Origin: Rallus limicola
Taxonomy: Eukaryota; Chordata; Aves; Gruiformes; Rallidae
Direction: 5' to 3'
Assembly: GCA_022605955.1 (NCBI GenBank)
Contig: JAKCOZ010000008.1
Location: 38,356,547-38,420,546 of the forward strand
DNA: 64,000 bases
Shown: piece by piece, positions 35,899-47,775 of the stretch
Layout of the letters: each line of letters starts with the position of its first letter
Numbering within the stretch: the stretch's first letter is position 1
Notes under the pieces: generated by a model
Databases searched by the model: none
Seen by the model: the letters and a program-made list of their open reading frames with translations, nothing else
What the model was told of the DNA's origin: nothing
Made by a program: the position numbers and the translations under genes

Positions 35899-38173
35899 GT
35901 CGGCTGCATCATGCTAGCGGGGCACTGACAAAATAGTGCCCTTTCCTTGGCAAAAGTCTGGGAACATCACCCAGGGTGTGAGTCCCAAGTTCTGCCAAAA
36001 CCCAGGCGTTGAGGTTGCCAGGCAGAGAAACGGGAATGTGCTTCTTGGTGCTGAGGGATTTCTGTCAGTCTCTGTAAAGATCTATGAACGTCAAAACTGA
36101 GGATTAAATCCCACTGGGCTGCAGGGAATCCGCCCCAGCATTGGTTTGCCAGTGGTGAGGAGCAAGCCCAGCTTTGTACCGCAAAAGGAAAACTTTCTTT
36201 CCTGCTCCGAACACAAAACACCCAACCCCAAACCCAGGGTCACCTCCAGGCCCCCCGCCATGGCTGGCAGTGCTTTGCTGCCCCATGTTACAGGCACAGG
36301 GGATGAATCCACTGACAGTTGAGATTGCCGGAGTTTCCCGGCAGTGCCTTTACACATGTGCACACGCATGTGCACCAGCAGGCAGGTGGTGAAGATGTGC
36401 CACCTGCTGCCTTGTGGAGAAGCAGGGGTGCAAACCGATTCAGAAGGGAGTGTCAATGGCTTTTTGGGCCTCAGGTGGTTAGGAACACAGAGTGGGGGAT
36501 ACGTTGTCTGTCTCCCTGGCACGTTAATGAGGCAGGGGGATTATTCCTGACAGGATGTTCATGTCTCCCCTCGAACAGCTGGCCAGAGTTTCCCCTCTGT
36601 TTGCTTTGGGGTTGCATCTCACAGGTCTTGGTGACAACAAAAGAGCTCAGCGTCATTGCAGGGGAGGCACAGCATGGCTGTCAGGATAGAAAGAGATGGC
36701 GAAGTTCGCAGCTCTGTCACTCTGGCTCTGCCTGTGGCGTGCTTCTACCGTTGGGTGCCTGGAGAGTGACACTATCTGAAGACAGATGGGCAGCTGCACA
36801 CATCTGGACTACAGGTGGTTCAGCTGCTGTTAGGCAGCGATTGTATGAAGCCTTAAAATGCACCCTGAGTTTGTGAGGCCACAGTACCTGTCCCGCAGAT
36901 TGCTTGCAGCAGCCAGTGGAATGCCATTGATTTTACGCAAACTGCTTTTTGGTGGGTGGCCCCTGGGTTTGGAGCGGGGTCTTTTTGTGGTCGAGGGATT
37001 TTTTTCTTTGTTTTGGGTTTGTGTTTTTTTTTTAAAGGAAGTAGTTCAAACCGTGTAGATGCTTTTGAAGCAGGGACTTCAGGGGTGGTGCTAATTCCAC
37101 TGGCACTGATCCGCAGGGTTGAGTCAGTCAGGATGGAGGGCTACACCTCTCCTGTGCAAAGCCATGCCCTCACGTGAGCCCCTCTGGGGAGGGGAGATGA
37201 GCCTGGGGAAACGGTGATGGGCTCGCTTTCTCTGCTCCCTCCTGTCCTCCTTTGCCCCTAGCCGCTGGCTTTCGCTGGCTGCTCGCCCTTCCACGGGTCA
37301 GGGGATGCTGGTGGTGTCCCCCAGCGCTTGTTTTGCAGAGCCACCCACGAGGCAGCTGGGCAGAGCTGAGGACGGAGCTCAGGCGCTCCTTTCAACCATC
37401 AAGGCAGCTCTGCTTTATTCCTGCTCCGGCTGCTCATTAGCAGTTTCCGCCTTTCGGCGATTTCTAGCCGCCCTTTCAGTGATGTGCTGCCAAGGTTTTA
37501 ACAAGGGGCTCCCACAACCCTACCTCCTCCTCCAGCTGCAACGACCCCCACTGCCCCGCAGAGATAGATGCTTGGGTTGCGGAGGAGTGCAAGGCTGCGG
37601 GGAGCGTTCCTTTGGAGGGGTGTGTGGGGGGGGGTCCTTCCTGTTTAAAGCTTTATTTCTTTTTTTTTTCTCTGGTTTAATTTTCTGCTGTGGGATGGAC
37701 ACGGCACCTAGGAGCAAACATTACTGACTGGCTGGAGGCCACTGCGGAGCGGCAGGGCAGAGGCTTCCTCACAGAGCTCCGCTTCTGCTGCAAACTGACA
37801 ATGGGTTTTCACTGGGCGTTCCGGGGCCCCAAAGGGAAAGTTTTCCCAGGAAGAGTTGTTGAACCCACAAGTTTCTGGATGTGAGGGAGGCCACCTTGGC
37901 TGTCTCGTGTCAGTGAGCACGGGTGAGCTATGCTGATCTGTGTTTCTCTTCCCAGAGAGGCTCTGAGTTTCGGGTATCTCCAGGCCCAGGATGGGCCAGC
38001 CCTTCTGCTTCTCTCTTTGGCAAGCATAAATTCTTCTCGAGTGGAAAGGAACCGAAGCCCCAAGGAAAGCCCAGCAGGAGCTAGGGGGAAAACCAGGATC
38101 AAAGCATGCAGCAGTGTTAAACTTCTTTTTGAGGGTGGCAGGTTCCTCTGGTGCTCCGGCCTGACATGGGAAA

Positions 38174-38232
38174 GCTCATTTTCCACCTGTAAATACAAAC
38201 TGGGTGCTCATTTTCCACCTGTAAATACAAAC
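38174..38232 (+). repeat. Two-copy tandem duplication, 32-base period
   Basis: A 27-base segment starting GCTCATTTTCCACCTGTAAA occurs at 38174-38200 and again, identically, at 38206-38232, with a 5-base linker. The perfect identity implies a recent duplication, or slippage. No gene overlaps it. Confidence 0.9.
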
Positions 38233-41200
38233 AGGCACTGGGCTAGTGAAGTGCCAGCCGTGGCAGTCAGCTAACTGCTGATTCATCTGTGGATAGACTA
38301 AGGGCTCAGCCAAAGGAAGCAGTTGTAAACGTGAGCCGTTCTGGTGGGCACGGCAGCGGCCTCCCTGCAAGCAGGAGGCACTTCCCTCATTTCTACTGCC
38401 TCCGTTTTCCTAGGGGCGGGGTGGGGGGTGGGGGGGCTTTAAAAATTACTTTTTGCTTAAAGAAAAAGGTCTCACAAAAAGGAAAGGGGAAATAACAAGT
38501 GAGGAAAGCAAAAAATTAAGAGACAAATAGATTATGGCGGTGATAAACTGGACTCCTCGAGTGCCTTAGCAGTCCAGCTGCGCTTGAGGACAGTGTGTCT
38601 GGATGTCTGCTCCGTAGGTAATGGATAACGATGAGCCTTTCTGCAGCAGAGCTGGGGGGGAAGGATCTAAGACAAGGCTGTCCAGTCATTTCAGCCAACT
38701 TTGGCTGCTCCCTGAGGCCAGGCGTGTTGAATTGGTCTGCTTGACTCTGCTGTGGGGGGTTAGTTATGAGGGGAGTGCTCACAAGTGCCCCAGGGTGGGG
38801 ATGAGGAGCTGCTTTGGGCAGCCAGATGGGTCTCCAGCCCCATGGCTGTGCTCCATCCCACTTTGCTGGCCAGAACGTGGGCAGGAGGTTGGGGGCTCGA
38901 CAGTGGGTTTCTTTTCTCGGCGGTGTCTCTTTAGGATCTTCACTGCCACAGTTTTTCGTGGAGAGGGAGGTGCAAGCAACTGGTTGCCTGTTCTCGATGA
39001 TGCACAGGATGGGCTGGGGAGGCAAAAAGGGTCTCAGAGGAGAAGAAAGACAAGCAAATAAAAAAAAAAATCTCCATTTTCTTTCTGCTGCAACCTCATC
39101 AAACACCCAGTAATTTTTCTGGTAACAAACTGGGGAGCTGCTCGATTTTCCCTTGAGCCAGCCATGGGCTGATAAAACCCCTGGGGTACGTTAGATTAGA
39201 GGCTTTCCTCTGGACAGTGTGGGGTGCGTTTGGCAATGGCGGGGCGGGGTGGAGGGGAGGGTGTTGCGTCTCAGGAATGAACGACTGCAAAGGGTATGTT
39301 TTTAAATGGTTTCCCAGCTGTAAGATTCACATAATTGTGGCTTTCCCTTCATCTGGGAGACTTCAAGAGCGGATGGTCGATAAGGGCTCATACCAGCAAC
39401 GGCAGAAAAACACAAGCTGGGGTATCTGGTTTCACTCTGTCCGTACCCGCAGCATTAGATCTGATTTTGGCCCTCTCTCCCCCCCAAGCCTCCCGCTGCA
39501 TGTACACAATTATCTGAATTTCTTTCTCCGCTGCTTCCTCCCCTGTGAAGCCTTGCAGACAGCCCCGGCTGCCTTTTCTGTTGCTCGAGGGACGGCCGCA
39601 GGTTTGGGCCCTCGCCTTTCCTGGCCCCTGTGGAAGAGTCTGTGCCATGGCCACAAGGACTGGAACTCCCCAGAGGGCAAGAAGCAATCATAGGGATGGG
39701 AATTTATTCCCCAATGCCATTTTTTGTAAACTTTCATGGTGGGAAGTACCTTAAAACCTAAAGGATTTCTGCTATTTTAAGATGCTGTTCTGTTTTGCCT
39801 CAGTTTCCCCTTGGTGCCTCACCTCTGGCTGTGTTCAGATAAGTCTCTCAGCCCCTTGCATTGCCTGGGCCATCCCCAGGGATCGCTGCACAAGCCAGTA
39901 TGAGCTGGTTTCCCAGGCAGATGGGTGGTCAGCGAGGTAGGTGACATGACCAAAGCATCAGTGTCCCACCTCACACTGCTGCCACCTCGGTTTCCCTCAC
40001 CCAGGCACCTGTTGCATTGTGGGCAAGTGGAAAGGGGACCTTGGACCTTTTCCACAATACCAGTGTGGGGAAATGGCTTTCCAAAACAGCTCTCCATCCT
40101 CCTCAGTGACTGCCAGATGCTGGCTTGTCCCACAAGGGAGGGTAGGTCCTGAGAATACCTTTTGCCTAAAAGTTGCATTTTGGGGAGGGGGGGAAATCAC
40201 ACAAAAATGAATCACATTTCCTACATAGGCCACTGCCTGTTTTATCTCTGGGGACAGGCGACAGCTCTGTAAGGTGATTTGTGAATCTCCCAGCCACCGC
40301 CACAGCAGTTGCAGACCCACATTATTCCCTCTCTTCCTTCCTTCCTTCGGCCTGGCCTCAGCCATGTGGGAGTGGGTATCAAACCGCGTGCATAACGTTC
40401 TCATCTGTAAGCGGAAGAGAGCCCGGCATGTCCGTCATCCCGCCTGAGGGGTCGATGAATTCCTCTGAAATTCTCCAGCTGCCTTTTTAGCTGCCTTTGA
40501 TATGTAGAAATTTCAGCATGGGGATTACAGGACTGAAAAAAAATTCCTGTGGAAAAGCCTCCCCGGGACAGCTCTCTGGCGTCCCGGTTCATCTGGTGGA
40601 GCTGGAGCTTCTCCGCACGCTCCTGAAGCAGGGGTTGCCTTCAGCAGCACAGCAGCAGCTCTTGTTTGAGGCAACAGTGCCGGGTGAAGAAGACCCTTTG
40701 CAGGAGAGTTCAGGGGAGAAGGGGCAAGTCTGCATGCATGGGCAGTACCTTAACTCCAGTTCGCTGTGGGATGCCAGGTGCCTCTTTGGGCAGGAGGGGC
40801 GTAAGAGGTGTCCCGCCTCCTGGAGCCAAGGGGCTGTGCTGGTTTGCTAAAGTCCAGCCAGGTGCTCGGCTGGGAACACTCTTTGTCTGAGTTAGGTTGG
40901 GAATACCTGGATGCCTACGTAGGTCCCGAGCTGCTGGTCCCATGCCCAGGTCCCAGGTCCCATTGCTGGTGCTTCATGGGGATCATGGCTATGATAAAAC
41001 CCAAGCCAAAATAACTCCCCATGCTTCCTGCCCTCAGTCTGCTTCCTACGGCCCCCAGAACCCCCTCATCCTGCACGTAGTTGGGAAGTGATTTTGGGAA
41101 GCTCAAAACAAGGTCAAACCAAACCTGATTTCCTCTGGGTCCATGTGGGACCATGTGGGCTTTACAAGCTGGGCAGTTTGAACGCTGCCTCTCAGCTTTC

Positions 41201-41999
41201 TGCCCGCCGCTGTCCCAGCCTCTGACATGCAGTCGTGGAGAAGCCTTCAGCATTTTTTTTGAGCATGGCAGTTTTGTGCTCTTGCCATGCCCCAACACAG
41301 CTAGACCATTTTTACCCAGGCTGCAGGAAAAAAAAAAAACCCAAACCAAAACAGTGACAAGAGAGAGGGATCACCATTGGGCCAGAGAATTTTCCAGCTC
41401 GAGCAACGTAAGTTTCAGGAGGTTTTGAGCAGATTAAAAAAACCCCAACAACCAACCAACAAAAGGGAAGCCTGAAGGCCCAGCGTGCAAACCCGGCTGG
41501 GGATGTTATGACTGATACTTGCCATATGCTTTTCAAAGAAGCCATCCCCAAGGCAGATGGGAGCAATGGTCCCCAATTCACTGAGCTTAGGCATGAGCAA
41601 GGTTAAGGGCTGGATTTGGGGTGCTTGACTTCGGGCATGTAAACCTAAAGCACCTTGTTTAGGGACGCTGACAACCTCTGCCAGGTTTGGGGACTTTTGT
41701 GCACCCGGCAAGGTCCTCCTGGGTACCACAGATTCCAAGCTGCCACCTAGGTGTTAATGGCAGTGAAAGCCAAGGTTGAGTTGGGCTCCGGGTGCTGGGG
41801 GGAGAGGAGCACGGGATGGTCTCAGGAGCCTTGCTTGCCAGGCATGGGCCGCATCCAGTCTGCTCTTCCCGTAGCCCAGTGGGACGGGGATCTCATGGCC
41901 AGAAATAGCCCAAATTCCGACTTCTGGGCCTGGGAGTTGAGACGCCGAGACTCGCCGTCCCCTCCCGCTTGGCATTTCCTAATCTAAAATAGAATGGCC

Positions 42000-42300
42000 C
42001 GGTTTGTGGAGCTGCTTGCTTTGACACGTGAAGAGCTCAGTGCCAGCCTGTGCTGACCTTTCCTCTCAGAAGGCACGGGGGCCGACACGTGCACCCCCGA
42101 GTCACGTTTCACATTGTTTGCTGTTGTTTTTCCCTACCCCTGACCGCAGCGTGCCTACGGGACAGGATGCACGCCACGCTGGTGCGGCAGGCGGGCGTGC
42201 CGGGGCCATGACATCATGCAATACCCGGACTAGCCGCATTTATTTATTCTGAAAAAAATATTAAGGGCAGCTGTTCCTCAGCGCCAGCTGAAACATTTTA
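42000..42300. promoter_or_regulatory. Candidate cis-regulatory block with E-box cluster
   Basis: Within 300 bases of the intron there are two CACGTG boxes (42025-42030, 42086-42091), two CAGCTG boxes (42268-42273, 42285-42290), a CRE-like TGACATCA (42209-42216) and an AT-rich homeodomain-like stretch (TTATTTATTC), with above-average CpG. The density and mix are more than I see in neighbouring intron, and no repeat explains it. The role is inferred from motif clustering only. Confidence 0.35.
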
Positions 42301-45300
42301 CTGATTTTCTAGGGCAGGAGTGTCCCCTTTTGTGGTGTAACCCAGCATTGCTTGAGCCTGATGGTTGGACTGTTCTGGAATAACCCATCTATGTTGCATT
42401 TTCTTCCCCTTGATGAACATCTCTGAAGGTACAACCAGAGGGGTGACACAACCAGAGGGGTCACTGCCTGACATGCTTTGCCCCATCTTGCCTCCAAGCA
42501 AATCCAGCTCAACAGGGGACTTCTTCTTCCTTGTCCACGCCATGGTGTCCCCGTAACATCCTACCAGCCACTGTGCAGCACCCAGCACAATAAAGTGCTG
42601 ATTATCAGCCAGGACTGAGTAGGCTTTTGTTGTATTTTCCCCTGTATTTATCCCTTCTGGTTACTGTCAGTTTGGAATGATAAAGTCTGGGATGGTGGTG
42701 ATGCCGATCTCCAGCTGACTTTGTTCAGTGCATTCTCCAGGGGCAATTTCACATTGGTGTGGTGGGAAGATCACAGAGCTCTTTTGTCACCCTTGCCTAT
42801 CCTGCTCATGCCCCGCTGCCTTGGCCCAGCAGCTCCACTGCTCACCAACCCCCCTTCAGCAATGCCTCTCCCCACTCCAAAACTCCGTAGCCTTTGATGT
42901 TTACATCCCAGTAAAATGACTGTTAGGGGAACACTCTAAAAGTAGGTGCAATCCGAGGAAGGGAGACTTCAAAGGAGGCAAAAGATGGTGGCAGAGACTG
43001 GTGGGGGGGCTGGTTGGGACCAGCCAGCACCTGTGGGCTCAGCGAAGAGCGTGCTTGCTGGCGTCACTTGAAAGAAAGGAGTTCTTGCCATTCAAACTCC
43101 CTTCAGCAAGGATGTTTGGTCGGGAACCGCATCTGCTCCAGAGGAACCATGCTGCCAGCCCACGGGCAGCGTGCCCCGCACCAGCCCACTGAGCAGGGCT
43201 GGGGGCTCAGGGTTAACCCACACCGGGCTTTACTTCCCCAGGTGTGAGGGAAAGGGGGAAGGAAACCATCTGTGAACTCCTTGGTGACTGCTGAAATTGA
43301 TCCCAGCTGGCGCGGGGCAAGCAGTTGGTGTGTGCCTCGCTGCGCTGCGCCTCGCAGCCCCCATCACCTGGATGAAGGTGGGCTGGCACTTCCCTGGCAG
43401 GGATTTTGGCTGGCCAGACTAGAGAGTGTAATTTCTCCAGTCTATGGAGGTTTTAAGCAAACTGAGAAGCCACTGAAGTCCTCTCACCTTTTTAAGCTCC
43501 ATGTGGGATGTTACCAGGTTTTTAGCATGAAGGGGGATAACTGAGAAGGAAGAGGTTGGGTGCAGGCATCACACATCTCGGCGCTTCTCTATCTGAAGAG
43601 GACATGTTTACACACATCCCGCCACTAAAGCCTGTCTCTCACACAACAAGCAGATCCCCACCTCCCCCCCATTACCTGTGTTTTCAAAATTGCTCCTTAG
43701 ACCCAGATTTTCAAAAGCAGTCAGCACCCAACTTCCAGAAGCTGGCCTGGAAGAGAAGGGTGTAGGTCCCTCAGGGCTGTGTTTTTTTATCCTGTGCTCT
43801 TCTTTTCCTTCTGTCGTGCTGAGAGATTGGGTCTGGGAATGAGCAGGTTTTACTCATCGATGTGGAATATATGCTAAGAACAACCAGCAAGAAGTTAAAC
43901 GACATGAATTGAAATGCAAGTGCTTGTCAGGATGGGGAGGATAACTCCTCCATGGCCAGGTATGGCAGCTTCCCTGGAGTGATCTCTAGATCCGATCCTG
44001 ATCTCGCTCCACTGGCTGAGATAGTTCACTTTAACGTGTGGGAAAGAGAGGCAGGAACAGCCTACCTCATCGTCTGGTGCTTCCAGGTGCTGGCCAAGCT
44101 ATGTCTGAACAGCAGCCCCATCCACCCACTGAGACCCTAGCCTGTGGGATGGGAAGGGATGGGTTAATCCTGGGGGCCAGAGGAGGTGACCTGGCAGAGA
44201 CATGCCTGAGCTCTGGGGTGCAGCAGCACCGCTGTCTGAAGGGCAGAGCTTGCTCATTTGTCTCAACATAACAGGGAAGCCAAAACATCTTGTTAGCACA
44301 GAGCTGGTGTGAAATTACCATTTTTTCCAGTCAACTGGTGCCAAAACTGCTGCTGGAAACCAGTGAGGACCAGCAGCAGCAGAAGCTCAAGCAAGGCATC
44401 ACACCCAGGGTTAAAGACATTGGCCAGCTTTGCTCCCAGAGCAGCTTGGTGCCCACAACGCTGGTTGTGGATGGCATTAAAGACAAAAAAAAAAATCAGT
44501 GGAAACAGATCAGCTCGATATTGCTTTCTACTTGGTCTCATGTTACTTTAAGCGGGTTTAGGGAAGAGCATTTGGCAGCGAGCATCCTCTACCCCTTGCT
44601 GCAGAAGATTGTTTCTTTAAAAAGCAGCTGAGCTTGAAGGTTACCCCTGGGCTCGAGCAGAAAAATTGCTCCATGGCACTTTCCTCCATGTTCCATTTCA
44701 TTTTCCATCCCCACCTCCCTCCCCATCGCCCATTCGACGCGTGTACGAACCGCCGCTGCTGGTGTGCACCAAGCAGCTAAACGCTTTCCTAAGTGGTCCT
44801 GGGCAGCCTGTCAAGTCCCGAGCTCGTCTGCAGAATGTGGTTGTAATTAGATAATTAATAACTTTGAGAAGGAAAGGAAAGGAAATAAGCTAAATGGAAG
44901 CTTTCCTTAGTGGGAGGAAATAATTATATCTGCTTCTTTGATATATGAGCTGAGGTGGCTTTCTGAAGGCAGAAAAAGCATCTCGCCAGCTACACCATCC
45001 CTCCCCGGAGTTAGACGGGTTGTCCCATGGGCACAGTGTTTCTCCCACCAGCCCACAAATGAGCCGTGGCATGTTGCTTGCAGACCAGAGCAAATCCCAC
45101 AGGTTGATGGGGCAGCCCATCTCATTGCACCCTAATAAATGAGGCCATGGAGAGATGGTGCACAGGGTTTGGCCGCTGGGAGCTGCTTGGGAAAGAGGGA
45201 TTGAGCCCCACATCCCTCGGGGTTGGAGGTGCTGCTGTCAGCTGATGGGCTGTTTGGTGGGTGCATGGCTCCTGCCCGCAGATTGACCGTACGATGAAAG

Positions 45301-45410
45301 AAAGCCCAGGACATTACCAGACTCCGGCTGTATGCCCCGAAGTCAAAGGAATTGTTAAGCTTTGATCCACGTTTGCCATTTCTTCATTCTGCTGTGCTTA
45401 GATTGTATGA

Positions 45411-45942
45411 ATTGTGCCCCTGGACTGGGCACTGGTGAGGCCGCACCTCAAGTACTGGGTCCAGTTCGGGGCCCCTCACTCCAAGAAGGACATGGAGGTC
45501 CTGGAGTGTGTCCAGAGAAGGGCAACCAGGCTGGGGAAGGGGCTGGAGGGCAAATCCTGTGAGGAGCAGCTGAGGGAGCTGGGGGGTGTTCAGCCTGGAG
45601 AAGAGGAGGCTGAGGGGAGACCTTATCATTGCCTACAACTACCTGAAGGGAGGCTGTAGAGAGGTGAGCAATGTTCTCTTCAGCCAGGGGACAGGAGATG
45701 GGACAAGGGGCAATGGGCTCAAGCTGGGCCAGGGCAGGGTCAGATTAGGTATTAGAAAAAAATTTTTTACTGAAAGAGTTGTCAGGGCCCGGAACAGGCT
45801 GCCCAGGGAGGGGCTGAGTCATTGCCCCTGGATGTGTTTAAAAAAAGGGTAGATGAGGTACTTGGGGATATGGTTTAGCTTAGGATGGGAACGGTTGGAC
45901 TTGATGATCTTAAAGGTCTTTTCCAACCTTGTGATTCTGTGA
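45411..45942 (+). mobile_element. CR1 LINE 3' fragment, sense
   Basis: Long 5'-truncated copy in sense order: GACTGGGCACTGGTGAGGCC, AAGTACTGGGTCCAGTTCGG, CCAGAGAAGGGCAACCAGGC, GCCTACAACTACCTGAAGGG, GGGCAGGGTCAGATTAGGTA, ending TCCAACCTTGTGATTCTGTG. It looks one of the youngest copies in the window. It lies about 390 bases before the TWIST2 exon 2 acceptor, and its insertion has left the branch-point and pyrimidine region untouched. Confidence 0.92.
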
Positions 45943-46822
45943 ATGTCTTGAACCAGGATGGAAAGAAAAAGTCTTCCTTCCCAACAGGGTTTGCCTGGTT
46001 TTGCAGGAGGAGCTGAGAGTCAATGCAGGTAGGGTTCCTAAAGCCAATCTCTGGCACTTGAGCACCTGTTTTCCCCCTCTGTTTTGTCGTGTGTCGTCCC
46101 CCCCATTTACCTTGCTGGAGAGGTGCTGAGGACTGCTGGTGCACCAGACAGATCTCACCCAGCCACTGGATTAACCATGCACCTCCACACTGCTGGGACC
46201 AGGGGCAGATTTCCACAGGTGGCTCATGAACTACAGCCTTGAGCTGTAGGGGAACAGACAGCCTACCTCAGGAAGATGTCCTGCATTCAGAGTATTTATT
46301 TGTTCTGTTCTTTTCTTTTTTCCTTCTCTCCAGACTGTCAAGTGTCTGAGGCTGAAGTGGAATTGGGATGTATCCAAGTTTGTAGCTTCTGAAACCTTAA
46401 CAACCTCAAGTAAACTGGTCCAAAAGACCCCTCTTGACCTCCCTCGCTCTGAACTCTTGCGGAGCACTTAAGACTGAGCAGCAAACAGCACCAGAACTAA
46501 TGGTCTGAAACTTTGTGACATCTCTCCCCAAGCGACTGACCAAAGAGAAGAGAGAAGCGACATTTCTGGTTGTTCATTGTTGGGTTTTGTGTCTGTCCCT
46601 CTGTGTGCTTGGCTTTATTTCTTTTATTTTTGGGTTGTTTTTTTTTTTTGTTTTCTGAAAAAAATCTTAAATTCAGGAATACATTTATGAGAACTCTTTG
46701 TGTTGGGATTTTACTTCCCCTTAGATTTATTCTTTTTTGGGTTTTCCTTTTGGGTTTTTCTTTGTTGTTGTTGGTTTCAGGGCGGGTTTGTTTTTTTTTT
46801 TTTGGGAGGGGTTGTGAGTTTC

Positions 46823-46847
46823 TGTGTGTGTGTGTGTGTGTGTGTGT
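46823..46847. repeat. TG dinucleotide microsatellite in TWIST2 3' UTR
   Basis: About twelve uninterrupted TG units inside the predicted exon 2. On the RNA this is a UG run, a known binding target of proteins such as TDP-43 and CELF, so it may affect stability. That role is inferred. Confidence 0.9.
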
Positions 46848-46914
46848 ATGTTTTTAAAAATTCAGAACCTGATTTCTTGTACAGCAATGTCAAAACTGGA
46901 CCAAGGCTCTCAGC

Positions 46915-46973
46915 AAAAAAAAAAAAAAAAAAAAAAAAGAAAAAAAGAAAAAAAAAGAGAAAAAAAGAGAAAA
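46915..46973. repeat. A-rich tract in TWIST2 3' UTR
   Basis: A run of about 24 A followed by A-rich sequence with single G interruptions. There is no AATAAA just upstream, so it is not a poly(A) site. Oligo-dT priming in cDNA work would be expected to start here falsely and give truncated 3' ends. Confidence 0.9.
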
Positions 46974-47154
46974 GCCCATCGTGCCCCCAGCTCCCTGCAT
47001 GATTTGTGTCAATTACAGCCTGGATTACCAACTGCCCCCCACACTCTGCTGCCTCTTCCTTCTTGTTCCATCATCTGCTACCGCTCACTCTGCCCCCCCC
47101 CCCCCCTTTTTTTTTTTAAATTTTCTGTTCCAGTGTATATGTTGCTTATTTGTT

Positions 47155-47163
47155 TTATTTATT
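47155..47163 (+). promoter_or_regulatory. TWIST2: AU-rich element nonamer in TWIST2 3' UTR
   Basis: TTATTTATT matches the AU-rich nonamer UUAUUUAUU recognised by mRNA-decay factors of the TTP/ZFP36 family. It lies 60 bases upstream of the poly(A) signal in a T-rich context, the usual placement. Rapid decay would suit a developmental repressor. Confidence 0.5.
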
Positions 47164-47222
47164 GAGATATTTTTAACGAGCTAAGAGACTGCAATGTCGC
47201 TGTGTATACTGCTTCTCTTGCC

Positions 47223-47234
47223 AATAAAAATAAA
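47223..47234 (+). terminator. TWIST2: TWIST2 polyadenylation signal (double AATAAA)
   Basis: Two adjoining AATAAA hexamers (47223-47228 and 47229-47234) within CCAATAAAAATAAAGATG, with cleavage expected about 15-25 bases later near 47250. No other AATAAA is obvious in the preceding 900 bases, so this is the likely sole 3' end. Confidence 0.75.
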
Positions 47235-47437
47235 GATGTCATGCAGCTACCGGAGGTATGAGATTTACATCCCTGGCTCCACAGCTCTGAGCAGAAGCTG
47301 AGCCCTTTCTTTGCACCTCGCAATGTTTCCAGACTCACCAGTTTGCCTAAAAGTTGTTTCCCAGGTAGTGGGTGACATGGTGCAGAAGGTACAAGCATCA
47401 CGTGTCGATGCTGGTGCCCACCTTGTGTATTGTGCCC

Positions 47438-47775
47438 AGAATCACAGAATGGTCAAGGCTGGAAGGGACCTTAAAGATCACCAGGTCCCACCCCCCTGCC
47501 AGGGGCAGGGACACCTCTCACTAAACCAGGCTGCTCAAGCCCCATCCAATCCAGCCTTGAACACTACCAGGGAGTGGGCAGCCACCACCTGTCTGGGCAC
47601 CCTGTGCCAAGGCCTCACCGCCCTTGGAGTGAGGAATTCCTTCCTAATATCCACTCTAAATCTAGCCCCTTCTGATTTAAACCCATTCCCCCTCATCCTA
47701 TCGTTCTATGCCCTGCTAAAAAGTGCCTCCCTGTAGCTCTTCTGTAGGCCCCTGCTCAGGGGCCCCATAACTAGA
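47438..47775 (-). mobile_element. CR1 LINE 3' fragment, antisense
   Basis: Begins CCAGAATCACAGAATGGTCA, with GGAAGGGACCTTAAAGATCA and ACCACCTGTCTGGGCACCCT following, and ends near TCAGGGGCCCCATAAC. It inserted about 190 bases beyond the TWIST2 poly(A) site. It belongs to the subfamily with the GGTTxGAAGGGACCTTAAAG end, different from the AAGGTTGGAAAAGACC copies. Confidence 0.9.

Larger units (their letters stand above)
13890..46333 (+). other. TWIST2: TWIST2 intron 1 (about 32.4 kb)
   Basis: The single intron, from the GTAGGT donor after the stop codon to the acceptor at 46333. It contains seven CR1 fragments (25.07, 26.65, 27.84, 29.47, 31.67, 34.78 and 45.41 kb), a possible solo LTR (35.6 kb), a CpG island with minus-strand promoter signals (34.1-34.7 kb), microsatellites and several AT-rich blocks with dense homeodomain and E-box motifs. 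The first 11 kb, 13.9-25.0 kb, has no recognisable repeat at all, which is compatible with selection against insertions in regulatory DNA. I find no protein-coding exon inside it. Confidence 0.8.
46334..47250 (+). other. TWIST2: TWIST2 exon 2 (3' UTR only)
   Basis: A strong acceptor (TTCTTTTTTCCTTCTCTCCAG, AG at 46332-46333) is followed by about 900 bases with no sustained frame. The exon ends near a tandem poly(A) signal at 47223-47234. A two-exon structure with the intron after the stop codon is known for TWIST genes, which supports the assignment. The exon carries a TG dinucleotide run (46823-46847), a long A-rich run (46915-46973), C14 then T11 (47093-47117), and an AU-rich nonamer TTATTTATT at 47155-47163, typical of mRNAs with rapid turnover. 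The mature message would be about 1.7 kb. Assignment to TWIST2 rests on position, strand and the splice and poly(A) signals. Confidence 0.72.

Noticed and set aside
46570..47184. Phe/Cys/Val-rich and Lys-rich frames
   Set aside because: They are translations of poly(T), TG-repeat and poly(A) tracts in the TWIST2 3' UTR.
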